From Rhytidiadelphus loreus (taxonomy: Eukaryota; Streptophyta; Bryopsida; Hypnales; Hylocomiaceae): a DNA stretch of 64,000 bases. Below, in pieces: positions 33,886-45,773 of the stretch. A model generated the notes under the pieces. The model saw nothing but the letters and a program-made list of their open reading frames with translations, was not told the DNA's origin and did not search any database. The stretch covers positions 26,362,863-26,426,862 of the forward strand of contig OX344761.1 in assembly GCA_947034895.1 (NCBI GenBank), given 5' to 3'. How positions within the stretch are numbered: the first letter of the stretch is position 1; each line of letters starts with the position of its first letter. The position numbers and the translations under genes were made by a program.

Positions 33886-33932
33886 TGTTTTGTTTTTTGT
33901 TTTGTTTTTCGTTTTTTGAAACAAATGAAACG
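33886..33932 (-). mobile_element. 47-bp LINE tail insertion
   Basis: The 16-bp target duplication GATGAACTCTTCGTTT is at 33870-33885 and 33933-33948. The insert is a T/G-rich tract plus GAAACAAATGAAACG, so only about 15 bp of LINE body besides the A-tail were copied. It is the shortest recognisable body of the family here. Confidence 0.88.
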
Positions 33933-33948
33933 GATGAACTCTTCGTTT

Positions 33949-36536
33949 AGAATATAATGTTACAACTTACGAGTGTCGGAGGTACTTGTTTGTTGGGTTT
34001 AGGGTCCAGGTGCATTTGTTGAGGATTATATTGTAAAGTGAATTGAATAACCAATTTCATGTATTCTTGATGGGAAATGAGTTTTGAATGGTGTATACCG
34101 GTATCAATGGCTCACAACATACCATTGTGGCAGCGGCTTGATGAAATACACTGGATTTTTCTGAGCGATTTTCCAACTTAGGCATAAATTTGAGTATTTG
34201 CATCCACTTATCTGAAAATTTTGGAGTTGTTGCACCCTGACTAAAACTTAACTTACCACCAGCCCAGATCTGGTGGAAGCTTTAATTAGCCCAGAGTATT
34301 GAAAGTACCCACACCCCTGAATCCTGCCACCTCCCGGCACATTCTCCCAGCCAAACCTTGAGTCATAGGGGATGCATTCATACTTCGTGCACAAGCAACC
34401 ACCCCCAACAAACTTCACCACCAAGGCTGTCTTCATCTTCGTCACCAAGTTTCTGTAAGGCACTTTACTTTACAAGTTGGGTCACATAGTCTAGGCTCCA
34501 TACAATACCCTGTCTTAAGGTGGGAAACCAGCTACACTGATTTGATCGGGGTGGACTGACCTCCTCGCTCGGCCTTACCAGGGGTGCATGGGTGCATGTA
34601 AAAAAAAAAGCCCCCTATTTTGGGCCGCTCTAGGGTATACTCTTGACCTCTCTTAACTAATTTGGGGTCTCTGATCGTAAAAATAAATTAAAAATTTGCA
34701 AAAAAATTAATGTGCAGAAAATAAATAATTCGAGGGTTTGCCCGCAGGGTCAAGCAAGGAGTCAGTTCACCCTGGCGACTGATTTGAGGTAAGGTATGTG
34801 CACACTTGGCATTTGGGAGCAACAGAAGTTGAAAAATAAAAGTGGGGGAGTTGATAGAAGTGTGATATAAAATGTTTGTAAAGTGGTAGCACACTTGATA
34901 TGGTATTGTGTTCGAATTGCAACCCTCTTCTTCAAACAGACCCTAGATGAGGTTCTAAAATGGATATGTGATGACCGTGAATTGAAAGTATGTCATTTGA
35001 GGGTGTAATAAGATCTGTTCAATATTGTTTCAACCTTTGTCAATGGTTTAGGATTATAGGGTGGTGTATCGGTATTTTAAGTTTTTAAGATGCTACCTTC
35101 AAAGTGTCACAAAAATCACAATTTTAATGATTTTGGAAAATAAAAAAATGAAATAAAAAGTAGAATATTGGAACTACATTTTCTTGATCAAGCTCCACAA
35201 CATTTAAAATCAAGAACTATATGAAATTCAAATTCGACCCTAGAACATGCTCCTGAGGAAGGTGTGACCTTTAACTCCTTAGGGACCAATGGGTAGTCCA
35301 AATTTCCAAAATTGTGAAGATGTATTATGAAATGGAACTTAAAAGAATAACCTAATGATGACTCTTATATTATAGTTGTAAAATATGATCCATAAATTAT
35401 ATCCATATGGTTAGATTGATTGGTACACAAACCATTATTTTTCAATAAAATTTGAAGCCAAAAATTGAAAATTCTTTCTAAAATTGATTGCAGATTGAAT
35501 ATTTATGATTTTCACAAGAATATTTTTCCTTGAAAATCATAATGTTAAATTATAATAATTTGATTGTTGAAGACTTTTATTTAATTTTATTTATTCAAAG
35601 TTGTTTTTGAAGGTTCACTCCTAGAACTAAAAAAGTTATTTTTTGAAACCAAACTTACCATTACCTATTGAATTATAGAATATTTGCAAAGCAAAGTCTT
35701 CATAATCTATACAATACAAATATTTAAGAACTAGTTTACAAATCTTCAAAGAAATAGATGTATGAAACAACACAATAAAGTGGGAGGGGTTCTCTCACAA
35801 TTACCTTGCAGAATACAAAACTCACTATGTAGTTCTATGTTCTTCACCTCTGCAAATAAATTTTGGGTCTTTGATTGCAAATATGAATTCAAAATATGCA
35901 AATCTTATCATGTGTGGCAAATAAAAAAATTCCTAGATTTTCTCTAGAGGTAAATTCACCTTGTTGGGGCCAATTCATAAAATGGGTTTAGCCTCTTGCA
36001 ATAAAATTCTACAAGATATACTCCGTATGAGATTTGAATGCTCATCGAGGTAATTTTAATGCTCATCAAGGTAACAAATATTAACAGAGTCATCTATTGT
36101 AATTGAATGGCAACAAAGTAGTAACAAACCCGACGGCACTACTGTAGTGAAAGTATTCTGGAATCAAATCTGCTTATCAACCACGCAGTCGTTGACTACC
36201 GTTGTCAAACAAACCCACAAAGCCAAATCGGAACGAACTTACTTATAAATTTAGCAATCCATACTATTATTGGCAGCTACAGTATATACTTAAATTCGAT
36301 GCAATCCTCACTCTTTCCTGCATTTAAAAAGAAAAAAGCAAACAAGTTTCTTTCTTTTCATTTAAACTAGTGTGCCCTGTGGTGCTGGCACAGCCAAAAT
36401 ACAAATTAAAGGTAAAAGTTATTTTTTATTTTTTAAAGTCATTATTTTTTTGAAATTCAGTATCTTTCGTATTGAGGTCCAAAATGTCACAAAACAATCC
36501 CTACAGAAAACATTGGAATTAAAATGCGGTTTATCG
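33949..36536. other. AT-rich intergenic DNA
   Basis: No gene. It contains duplication-block matches (34254-34480) and repeat family C near 34640-34760 and 35850-35990. The rest is featureless. Confidence 0.5.
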
Positions 36537-36935
36537 CTAGGGAAAACATTGGAATTTTTTATTTGAAACACATGATAAAATTTGAAAAGTTTGAACTCAT
36601 ATTTGCAGTCTTAGAGACCCTAATTATGTAGGAGTGGTGAGGAAATACCAAAAAAATAAAATAAAAAGTAGGGAGAAATTTTTTACATTTATCCTGGCTT
36701 GGGGCAATGAGGGATCAATGCAACCAAGGAGTATTGATCCCCTTATTGCCACAGATAAAGGTTAATGTAAAAATTGTCCTTCTATTTTCTGCCAAGTAAA
36801 TTTTGTATACCTACAACCTTTCTAGCTAATTTAGGGCCTTTGCAAAATGCAATATTAATTCAAAATTTGCAAATTTGATCATGAGTGGCAAATAAAAAAA
36901 TTCAATGTTTTCTCCAAGGTAAAACACATGGCAAT
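36537..36935. mobile_element. Palindromic MITE, repeat family C
   Basis: The left arm (GGAATTTTTTATTTG, TGATAAAATTTG, CATATTTGCAG, TTTACATTTATCC, GGGGCAATGAGGGATCAAT) is inverted on the right (ATTGATCCCCTTATTGCC, GGTTAATGTAAAA, AATTTGATCATG, GCAAATAAAAAAATTC). The arms are about 185 bp with a centre near 36735. Single arms occur at 24.23-24.37, 34.64-34.76, 35.86-35.97 and 37.77-37.99 kb. There is no coding capacity. Confidence 0.75.
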
Positions 36936-38044
36936 GTGGATCAGTCCTCCTTGGCCCTACAAATTTGGCGTTCACTCTAACACATCCAAGGAATTAACAT
37001 CTTTCACAGAAGGACATAAGAAGAGATTTCAACATTCCGAGAGACTATGAGTTTTCGGACTATGGGAACTTTGGGAACGCTTCTCTAATGTGACTAGGCG
37101 ACTGCCATGTTAGATATAATTAATTAATATGTATTTAATTTAATTTTTTTAAATCAATTTTAATGTATATATTTTTTAATATTAGAATACTCTGACTATA
37201 CATGACTGGTTACCAGCAATGGAAACAACCCTGAAACACTCTCCCAAGGACCTAAAGTCTCCCCAAATGATTACTACTAAGGTAGCCGTACCTTATTCTA
37301 TCCCTTGGTCCAATCCAGGCCAAATGAAGTCCCTGCATTCATTTCAATACAAGAATATAGAGGAATGCATGATCTCTTAACTCTTTTGGGCTAGATGATA
37401 AGATATCATGTACTCCAATAGATTCTTGAATGAAATGAATGCAAGGACTTCATTTGCAGTAGATTGAGACCAAGGGTAGAATAAGGTGTTGCTACCTTAG
37501 CAATAACTTATTAAAAGGGGACAATAGGTTTGGTGAGGGTTTCATTCCACCACCGTCACCACCATCATTGTTTGGTGAAAGCAAATAATGAAATTTCTAA
37601 ACCATGCTAAAGGTCACGAAATATTCCGAATCTTATAAAATGAACTTCAAAAAACTATAAATCCAATGAAATTCAACCAGAAAAGAAATGATTTTGTATG
37701 GGGGCCTAACAAATCTGACCCCAATGTATGGGCCAGGGTGAATTGCCCCCCTCATTGCCCCTCCAGGGCAAACCCTGGAATTTTTTATTTGCAAGGCTTA
37801 ATTTTTTTTTTAAATTCTGAATTCATATTTGCAATCAGAGGCCATAGGAGATGCAAGAATTACCAAAAAATTGGCATAACATAGGGGGCTTTTTTTTCAA
37901 ACCAAAGTTGACTGGGGCAATGAGGGGGCCAATTCTCCCTGCGCCAATGTATGGTACAGTAGGGTGCAATTTTTACCCTTGACTGGGGGAATGAGTGTGG
38001 CAATGAGGGGGGGAATCCTCCCTAGCCCTAAAAATTTGGAGTTC
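36936..38044. other. Intergenic DNA with repeat family C and CCACC repeat
   Basis: 37515-37600 carries a second copy of the CCACCN-rich repeat, and 37700-38030 another family C arm with GGGGCAATGAGGGG strings. No gene. Confidence 0.5.
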
Positions 38045-38080
38045 CCTTTATCTTATTTGTGTCAAAAAAGAATTTAAAAA
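38045..38080 (+). mobile_element. LINE tail insertion of about 36 bp
   Basis: CTTATTTGTGTCAAAAAAG with an A-rich end is bracketed by GGAGTTC copies (38038-38044 and 38084-38090). The target duplication is short and the right edge uncertain by a few bases, but the insert matches the LINE 3' end. Confidence 0.6.
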
Positions 38081-38149
38081 ACTGGAGTTCAATCTGACAC
38101 ATCCACTCCAAGGAATTCACAGGAATTTACTATTGGCGGTAAGTTATTA

Positions 38150-38265
38150 AAAGGAGCCAATGGGCTGGTCAGGTTTCAGTCCATCACCGCCACCACCTCG
38201 CAGCCACCACCACCTCGCAGCCACCACCGCCTCGTGAAACCAAATGATGAAATTTCAGTACATGG
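38150..38265 (+). repeat. CCACCN-rich dispersed repeat, uninterrupted copy
   Basis: AAAAGGAGCCAATGG, a CACCACCTCGCAGC triplet tract repeated about three times, then AAATGATGAAATTTCAGTAC. It is the uninterrupted counterpart of 26310-26415 plus 26906-26930. Confidence 0.75.
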
Positions 38266-40789
38266 GACCTGCAGAATGAAAACCTGCAGGTTTACATTAC
38301 TGTAGCTTTCTAGGGATATCAATTTTATTTCAATTGGTGTCATGGAGCAAAAGTTATGACCAGAATATGGTAAGCTCAAAATGGAGAAATGGAAGTTGTC
38401 AGGTATCAACAAAATAATCGCAATTTTTTTTTTTTAATTTAAGAAAATTATGTTTTGTCATAGAAAATAATTTTGTTCGCATGGAAAGATTCGATTCATT
38501 CTATTTGAACTAGTAATGAGAAAGTTACGGAGAGTCTTCTTTTATTGTGTAGTCTAACCGAATCTTCTTCAAAAGATAACTCTATATAGGATTCATTTTT
38601 GAACTTAACTTAGTTTGTAGAATTTTTCCTCAAAAAAAGAAGTTCCAAATGATTTAGTTTGGTTGATAGAACAATCTCATTGTATGTACCTCTACTTTAA
38701 CAACTTTTTTAAGAATGAAAATCAATTTTATTGGTAGGGGGGGCAAAAACTCTAAAATCAATTCTTCAACATAAAATTCTCTAAATTTAGAATCTATGGT
38801 GCAAAATTTCTAAGCAAAGTTGAAAAAGTCTAATCAAGTAAGGTGTGAGAAAAAATGTTTTCTTCATTTTAAATGCAAATATCTTGCAATCTACATAATC
38901 AAAGTTTATGAAATTTCTTCTACACAATTTTATACTAATTTAGTTTGATATGCAATTTTTTTTAAGTTTTTTTAAGTTTTTCATTTTGCAATAGAAATGA
39001 AAATTTTGAGCGTTTTTTGATGAAAAAAGGTCTTAATCCTTTAGGGGTTAAAGAAGTACTCGGGTGCCAAGAGAGGGATCTAGAACTCTTTTCATACTTA
39101 TAGAACTCCCTATTATCACATATGTTTAAGTTACTTGTAGGAACATATAGGCATCTTTAGTCATACAGACTTACATTGGATGAACCTTTGAAAGAGAAGG
39201 GGTCCAACATTTGAGCATCTTTGCCCCCCTTTTCACCATACACCAAGAAATTCTTCAAATTTTGAATCTATTACAAGCTACTATATATGTCATAGAAGGC
39301 TATAAGTTGTATATTATATTATATCATTTTTAACAAAGATTCATGAAACTTAGATAGGCTTCTTAGCAACCCCTTTTTTTATAAGTTCTTATTTATCATG
39401 CATGTTTGGCGTGTCAATTCTACTTCATGTAATTATGCAAACATAAATGCACTAACTATGGTCCATTCCATTCAATCAATTGAATTGAAGAAGGAACCTA
39501 CTTGTGCCCACATTCTACTTTAAATTTCATTATCAAGCCCTATAATGACAATACGGCTAACCAATTATAGTCCATTACTCCATTATGGTTGAATTGAGTT
39601 TTATGTAGGTCTTAGACATTTAATGTAGGTTGCATTACAAATTGAGTTACAATAGAATGATGCAACAAGACTACATACAATGAATTAGGCTATGAAGTGA
39701 AATGGTAACTTATGGATTATAAAGGCTTGTGATTGAGGTTCCAAACACAACAACTAAATAACTTGTAGAAACTCAACCCAATTATGTCTACCTAAACACG
39801 AGTTTGAATCTTCTAACCTCAACTAGAATTTCCAATCCAAATGTATCTATGGGGCAAACTATCGCATGTGATGATGCATCCAATTTTAGGTTGCAATTGC
39901 CCTCTAAAGGACCAAACTGCGTTTCAGGGCAACATAGAAATTACTAGAGATTTCCATATTTTTAACCCAAATTTTAATAGAATGAGTGGATAAGGAATAT
40001 CTTTCAAGTGCACTAAATTTCAAGACATTTGGAAATGAGTCAAAAGTTATGACCTAATATGTAGTTTGTTTTTCAACTCAGGGAGTCCAATTAGATTTGA
40101 AAAAATCACTTTTCTCAAAAACGTAAATTTCAAATTGTTTTTTTCAATTTATATATACAAAGAAAGATTTTAATCATTCCATTTTTATTAATGAGTCAAA
40201 CGTTATGAGGTGTTTTAGTTTGTGGGCAGTTATGGATTTTATAGTTTAAAATAAACTTTGAAGTCCTTTATTTAACTCGATTTTCAATATTATTTGAAAA
40301 AAAGAAAATCATAGGATGTAGATTGTTCATTACAACATTTCAACCATTGGAATTGACATTTTTCAATTCCATAACTAAATTCTTAACAATTTTGTATTTT
40401 GAATCATTCTCTACTTCTATGTATTTACTATTTTTTTCCTATATGTTGTACAATTCCAAACGATCTGAAAATTTTCAAGCATGTAGCCAACTTGCTTTGA
40501 AGAATGAAGCAAATGAAGCACAACCATTTTGGATATTCTTTCATACAATTGTGACCTTGTGAACTACAACTGCCCAATTTTTTGTGGAACCAAAAAAAGA
40601 ATATTTGTCACTTCAAACTTTAATATCTTGCAATCTACACGGTGGAAGCTTCTGAAATTTTTTCCACATCTTATCAATCTAGCTTACTACAGGATCCTAC
40701 AGTTCCATGTGTCCAAAAATTTGGTACTTGTATTAGAAATGGCAGTTTTTTAGCGTTTTTGGTGATAACATAGTCAAAGAACTCATTAG
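38266..40789. repeat. DNA related to the CACTA interior and duplication block
   Basis: 40290-40450 matches 8515-8680 (TAGGATG, ATTGTT, ATTACAACAT and CAACCATT strings), and 38310-38360 matches 7893-7940 in inverted orientation (GGTGTC/CAAAAGTTATG-like). No CACTA terminus was found here, so this may be a decayed relative. 39060-39780 belongs to the segmental duplication. No gene is supported. Confidence 0.5.
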
Positions 40790-41075
40790 GAAAAGTTTGA
40801 AGCATGCAAAAGGCTAGCAATTTTTTTTATTTTTGTCAGCCCTACAGTGCAAGTACAAAAAAAAATTTAAAAAAATTTACTTTAATTAATTTTAATTTTA
40901 ATTTTTTATATTAAAAAAATAAAAAAAAATAAAAAAAAAGTCGCCAGTCTAACATGGTGTTAATGTGGCACCAGTAGTGCCACGTTAGATTTGGAAAAAA
41001 AATCCCTAATTGCACCGGGGGGAGGAACTTGTAGCCCTTTGTACGCCTTAGATTTTTTGTAATATTAGGGATAAA
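40790..41075 (+). repeat. Dispersed repeat family A, copy 2
   Basis: Shares GTGCAAGTAC, an A/T-only tract, AGTAGTGCCACGTTAGA and TTAGATTTTTTGTAAT with the copies at 2600-2866 and 52540-52780. The A/T tract here is a long poly-A/T run. Confidence 0.5.
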
Positions 41076-42219
41076 TACACACACCTCTTTGTAAAAATCG
41101 AGAGCATGTGAAATACACGTGAAATACATATGGCCATACATTGTTCCATATTGTTTGCAGATGAAACAAGTGTCACAAAAATACAAGTATGGGGTTGGGG
41201 GATATGTCTCAAGTACCTATGTCAATTTTCCAACCAATGGCAAAATCACAGATGTACCCCTTTTATATTTTTTTGAAAGGTCCAATGGCCGAATGCAGGT
41301 CCGAATGCCACTTATACCCCTTTGAAAATAATTTGTACTCCTTTCAATGTTATTATTTGAAATTCACATTCTCTCACTATCCACTCAAAAGACTTTTGGG
41401 CAAACTACTTTTGTATACAATTGCAAGATGGCTATAGAGAGTATTCATTTGATAGCATCCCCACTCATACAAGAAAACTTCATCAACCCCAAATTCTTTG
41501 TCATTGATGAAGTTTTCTTGCACCATTGTACAGTCTGCATCAAGAATTTGGAGCTAAGGTAACTACCCCTAATTGTAATTTATTGACAAAACTTTAATTC
41601 CCATCTAAATCCTTGCCTAAAATGTACAACCTATAAACATGAGTCTAGCCTAAGATTAGTTCAAGGTACACCTATTTTTAGCACATTGAAAATTCATTGT
41701 TTAATATAAGTTAATTGTAAAGTGTGCAGTGAAGCGGACCAAGAGCCAAAGTTTGAAAAAAAAACTAGGACAAAATTCCTCAAAGCACCCAAACTGATGA
41801 GATGATGGACTTTGGCATTCTATTTTCTTTGTACTATTCTTAATCAAACCTTCTTCTAACACCCCTTCTAGAAATTGGGGTTTACTTTACGATTAACTCA
41901 ATTATTTGTAAAAAGCTCAAAATTTGCTTTCTACGAGAGTCCCAAATCCTCTTTCAATTGCCAACAAAGACCCAGCCAAACTTTTCCAGGAATGAATAAT
42001 AGAAACCATGCTCAAACCCTCTCAATGGAATGCATTTCAATGTTGTTACCTTCAGGGAGGGTCTCCTTTAACTTTTGCAGATTCCCCATTTTTGAGAACT
42101 AAGGGGAAGCCACCCATTCCTAATTAGGATCCAATAACCAACCTATAGACTGGCTTATTTCCAACCATAGCTACAATGTTTCTTTTCTTTTCTTTTTGAA
42201 ATTGGGACTAATAGATTCA
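41076..42219. other. Intergenic, with a 17-bp perfect hairpin
   Basis: CAAGAAAACTTCATCAA (41470-41486) is exactly complementary to 41504-41520, with a 17-nt loop. 41555-41720 resembles 29965-30130. No gene. Confidence 0.55.
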
Positions 42220-42500
42220 TGACACATGTCCCAAAGTAGTAAGTAAGAAAACAAAAAGCATTTAGTAAGACTAGTTTTTGAGTGATCGGAATTGGAAGAG
42301 TCTAGAGATTGGCAATGGATCCAGAGCACTTTTTGCCTTTCAAAATTCATAAGTATTTACAATTCAAGAGATAAAATTACCAAAGTTTGTGCAATCCCCA
42401 ACATTTCTATCCTTCTACCTTTGAAAATATTTGCTTCGCCTTGCACTACTCCAAATCATATCCAGAATTGCTTATTCAGTCGGTTGTGGGTGGTTCTCCC
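42220..42500 (+). repeat. Repeat inverted relative to 16880-17170
   Basis: A plus-strand frame (DWQWIQSTFCLSKFIS onward) is the counterpart of the minus-strand frame at 17102-16881. Both are broken. The match extends into the flanks (CATGTCCCAAAGTAGTAAG), so it is a duplicated DNA block, possibly retroelement-derived. Since gene 1 and gene 3 are also inverted relative to each other, this may be part of the gene 1/gene 3 duplication. Confidence 0.55.
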
Positions 42501-42558
42501 TTACCAAATGCCAGAAAGAAGGAGCCCAAACCTGCCGATAGTTGAACTTGTCCCTTGG

Positions 42559-42651
42559 GTTTTGGGAGGGTTGTTTTTGAAACAAACGAAATGGGATTCC
42601 ATTGCAAAAGATAAAATACATACGTGCCAGCCACAAATGGCCTGTCAGGGA
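42559..42651 (-). mobile_element. 5'-truncated LINE tail, about 93 bp
   Basis: Bounded by TTGTCCCTTGG (42548-42558 and 42652-42662). Read on minus it runs GTGGCTGGCACG, TTTTGCAATGGAATCCC, ATTTCGTTTGTTTC and a short A-rich end, the LINE family tail. Confidence 0.78.
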
Positions 42652-42662
42652 TTGTCCCTTGG

Positions 42663-44660
42663 TTCTATGTACTGCTTCCTTCATCAATGTGGAAATTGTA
42701 CATGTGATTCAAATCCCCCTCTCAAAAAAACAAAAACGTGCCGGTAACTTTTAGTTCTCATGATTTCTGAAGCAGAGCGCGAGATCGACAAAGGGACGCA
42801 AAGTGCCAATGATGCACCGGTGTCGGAAAGGAAGTCCGTGTCATACAGACAGTCGTAAGATAGTTCGGGTCGCAGAAGTCACGAAAAGTGCTTGGAAGGT
42901 TCCTGACTTCTGACGGTGCTCATGAATTGGTGGTATTTGGCTAAACCTGCAGCTTCACAATCAAGCCTTCATTGCTTGATTGCTTGCACCTGGAAAAGCC
43001 CTACTTATTTGTGCCACAATTTCTTGTGATCTGATCTGATCCCTTGAGATGTTAGAAAAAATAAATAAATCAAAAACTTTCTTTGAAAATAAGGTGTAAA
43101 TGTGAGAATAAAAAGATACCAACTTTGGTGCATACACCCAAAAACATCAAAATGAGCATAGTTGGAGGCATGTTTTTCAAGAAAAACACACTCATTTTTT
43201 TATGTATTAGCAATTTGGAAATTGTGAATTTAAAAAATAAAATAGAATTTTTGAATAAGATATGTAATTTTTGTGAATTTTTAAAATGGAAGCTCGTTTA
43301 GGCCATTTAATATAGGACTTGAACTATTTTGGTTGCTTTTAGTTTGTCAACATGGTACAACTACTAGCTTCTAAAATATAGTTTTCTTCCAACACACATA
43401 CTTAGTGAAAGCATTATTAAACTTAGCAAAGACAATTCCAACTCAGATGGAAGCCACTTGAAAGTTCATTTTTTACTTTGACTTTGCTTGGAAGTCCATC
43501 CTAAAAACTCCTTGTTGATTTGGGAATAATTTAGTGAAAGTGATAGAAAAGGTTGATCTCATTTTAATGTACAGGAGTGCCAAAATTTACTTTAGTTCTC
43601 ACAATTTTTTGATTTGTTTCTAAATTCAAAGTCTTTTAAAAAAAAATATTTCAAGTGAGAGGATCCATTCTTAACCATGCTTAAATATCATCTCCTTGAA
43701 TACAGTATGAATGTTGAAGATGGGCTTGATAAAATGTTACGATGATAGAAGTCATGAACTTCTGTTAATAAGAAATTTAACAATTTTGTATACTCATTTT
43801 ATTCTTTTCAATGTGAACAATGCTTGATTTACAAGAAATCCTACTATTACTAATTAGTAATTTATTCAAATAACTTTGGAAGAGAATATCTCTCTAGTTT
43901 TAGACAAAATATCTCTATTTTCAATTTAAAACCCTAAAGGACCGGGGTACATTTTGGCATACATTGTCCAAAACTATGACTTTTTAGGCTAGTAAGAAAG
44001 AAATGTTTAAAAAATATCGAACTAAACAAACTTATAGTAGACTATTATGGGAGTGAGTGGCAAAAATTTCAAAAAAATTGACTACAAGGATTGAAAGATT
44101 ATATTGTTAGAAGTTATAAGATTTTTTTTCCAACCTTACTTAATAAGATATACAAACTTTAACTCCTTTTGGAGTGAGATACATGTTGTCCAAAGCTATT
44201 TGTCTTGCTCAAAATTTTTTGAGCATAATAATTTATATTCAAACACTCAATCTGGAAAAATGTTATTTATCCAATAGGGCAATACATGTCCACACCTTGT
44301 GTCAACTTTACCGAAATATTCAATTGGTCTTTTACGGGCTCACTTGCCCTCTCTTTAACTTGCAAAAGAATATATGTTATTTCTTCATCCTAATTCTAGT
44401 TACCAACAATATGAAGGGTTAATGGATACACATCATAAAAATTTGAAATTATTTTTTCCCAAATAGTGTTCTTTGGTAATCCCTCAAAGGTAGCGTTGCA
44501 AACATTCCTTGGAGGTAGAAACTTGGGATTTTCTATCCAAACTTTTATTTTAGAAAAAAACGCATGAATTTATTATTTACCATAGATGATTAAAATGATC
44601 AAATTTTCAATAAATATTCTGCAACAAAAACCTCAAAAGTAGGAGAGGTCATGGAACAAA
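42663..44660. other. AT-rich intergenic DNA, nothing recognised
   Basis: It contains duplication-block matches near 42.84 and 42.95 kb, and 43980-44400 is weakly similar to 16345-16900. No supported gene or element boundary. Confidence 0.5.
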
Positions 44661-44756
44661 AATAGTTTTTTACATCTATCCTCAGGCTATGTAAAAGAAA
44701 AGTCTCCTGCTTCCAAGGAATGTTCATTGTGCTACTCAAAACATCTTCCTTATTAG

Positions 44757-45175
44757 AACATCCACAACTTTACTTGCCAAACTCGTCACGCTCAAATTTT
44801 TCATTCAATTTTGAAGAGCCCTCGATTTCCTTGTCCCTCACCCTTGATCATCAAATATGACCCATAAATAGTCAAGGGACTACTTATCAATAAAGAATAA
44901 AACAACTAAATTTAGGATGAACAGTAATTTCAAGGACCATTCCTTGACACGTAGGAATAGAGTACCAAGAGAATATTGTAAGGGCCCATAAATTAGCACT
45001 TTTCATCTAGACAAAATAGTGAAATTAGGTTGCCCCAGACTATAGTTGACCATGTCTGAAAGTGTTAGATATGAGAAATTAGTGTGGGGCAACCTAATTT
45101 CACTATTTTGTGTACATGTGACACCTCTAAGTTAGCGCGTTAACATGGCTCTTATTATTCATGAGTATAAATCTC
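44757..45175. mobile_element. Insertion of about 0.42 kb in the gene 3 upstream region
   Basis: In gene 2, ACATCTTCCTT is followed within 20 bp by CTCTGACACCCCT; in gene 3 the same two strings are separated by about 430 bp. The extra DNA includes a 27-bp perfect inverted repeat (45011-45037 and 45085-45111, starting ACAAAATAGTGAAATTAGG). No transposon class was identified. Confidence 0.6.
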
Positions 45176-45177
45176 TC

Positions 45178-45353
45178 CTCTGACACCCCTAATTAAATTG
45201 CAGAGTTAGGACTGAAAGTCAGCAGGGCGTGTTATTTTTGTTTGTTGACACTACATTCCGTGTTTCCAAACCGTGGTTAAGTTAAGCCGAAGCTTGAATC
45301 TCAGGCGGACCCAGAGGGAATCCTGAACTACGCGTTGTGTCCTTGACCCGAGG
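45178..45353 (+). promoter_or_regulatory. Conserved upstream boxes of HMA gene 3
   Basis: CTCTGACACCCCT (45178-45190), AACCGTGGTT (45269-45278), a GAACTACGCGT string (45325-45335) and TTGACCCGAGG (45343-45353, W-box core) follow the order seen in genes 1 and 2. Confidence 0.65.
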
Positions 45354-45393
45354 AAGGGGACCATAGGTTACCGAGACTACTGAGGTTAGTGAG

Positions 45394-45405
45394 GTGTACA
45401 TAAGC
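45394..45405 (+). promoter_or_regulatory. TATA-like element of HMA gene 3
   Basis: GTGTACATAAGC stands where genes 1 and 2 have clear TATA boxes and is followed by AAGTGTCGCCC. TACATAA is a weaker match than TATATAA, so basal expression of gene 3 may be lower. It lies about 370 bp before the ATG. Confidence 0.5.
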
Positions 45406-45773
45406 AAGTGTCGCCCTAGGAGGCCTCATTCCCGCATTCTCTTTCTCTCTGTTTCTTAACCTCACTTCTACAGTAGAGCTTTCGCAGCATTTTGCAGGAG
45501 TTTCGATTCGGAGTGATTCTTGAATTTTGCAGAATCACCGTCGCCTTCAATCTTCCTTCAATTCCTCTTCAGTCTCTTCTCTTTCTTGTTTTCGAATTTG
45601 AGCGCTCTCATTCCAGTTCTATCTCATCAATTGTGCCAGACTTGAGAGAGAGAATTTAGTTTCTGGGCAAGAGTTTCGTGTGTTGTGGTTCGAAATCCTT
45701 GAGTTTGAAAGAGTGTGTTGGGGAGAATTTTAGCGTTTGAGTGAGAAATTGAGTGTTGTGATCGTAAGGAGCG

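Noticed and set aside
42700..42740. tRNA or tRNA-derived SINE, from a B-box-like GATTCAAATCCCCC
   Set aside because: No A box and no cloverleaf partner upstream could be found.
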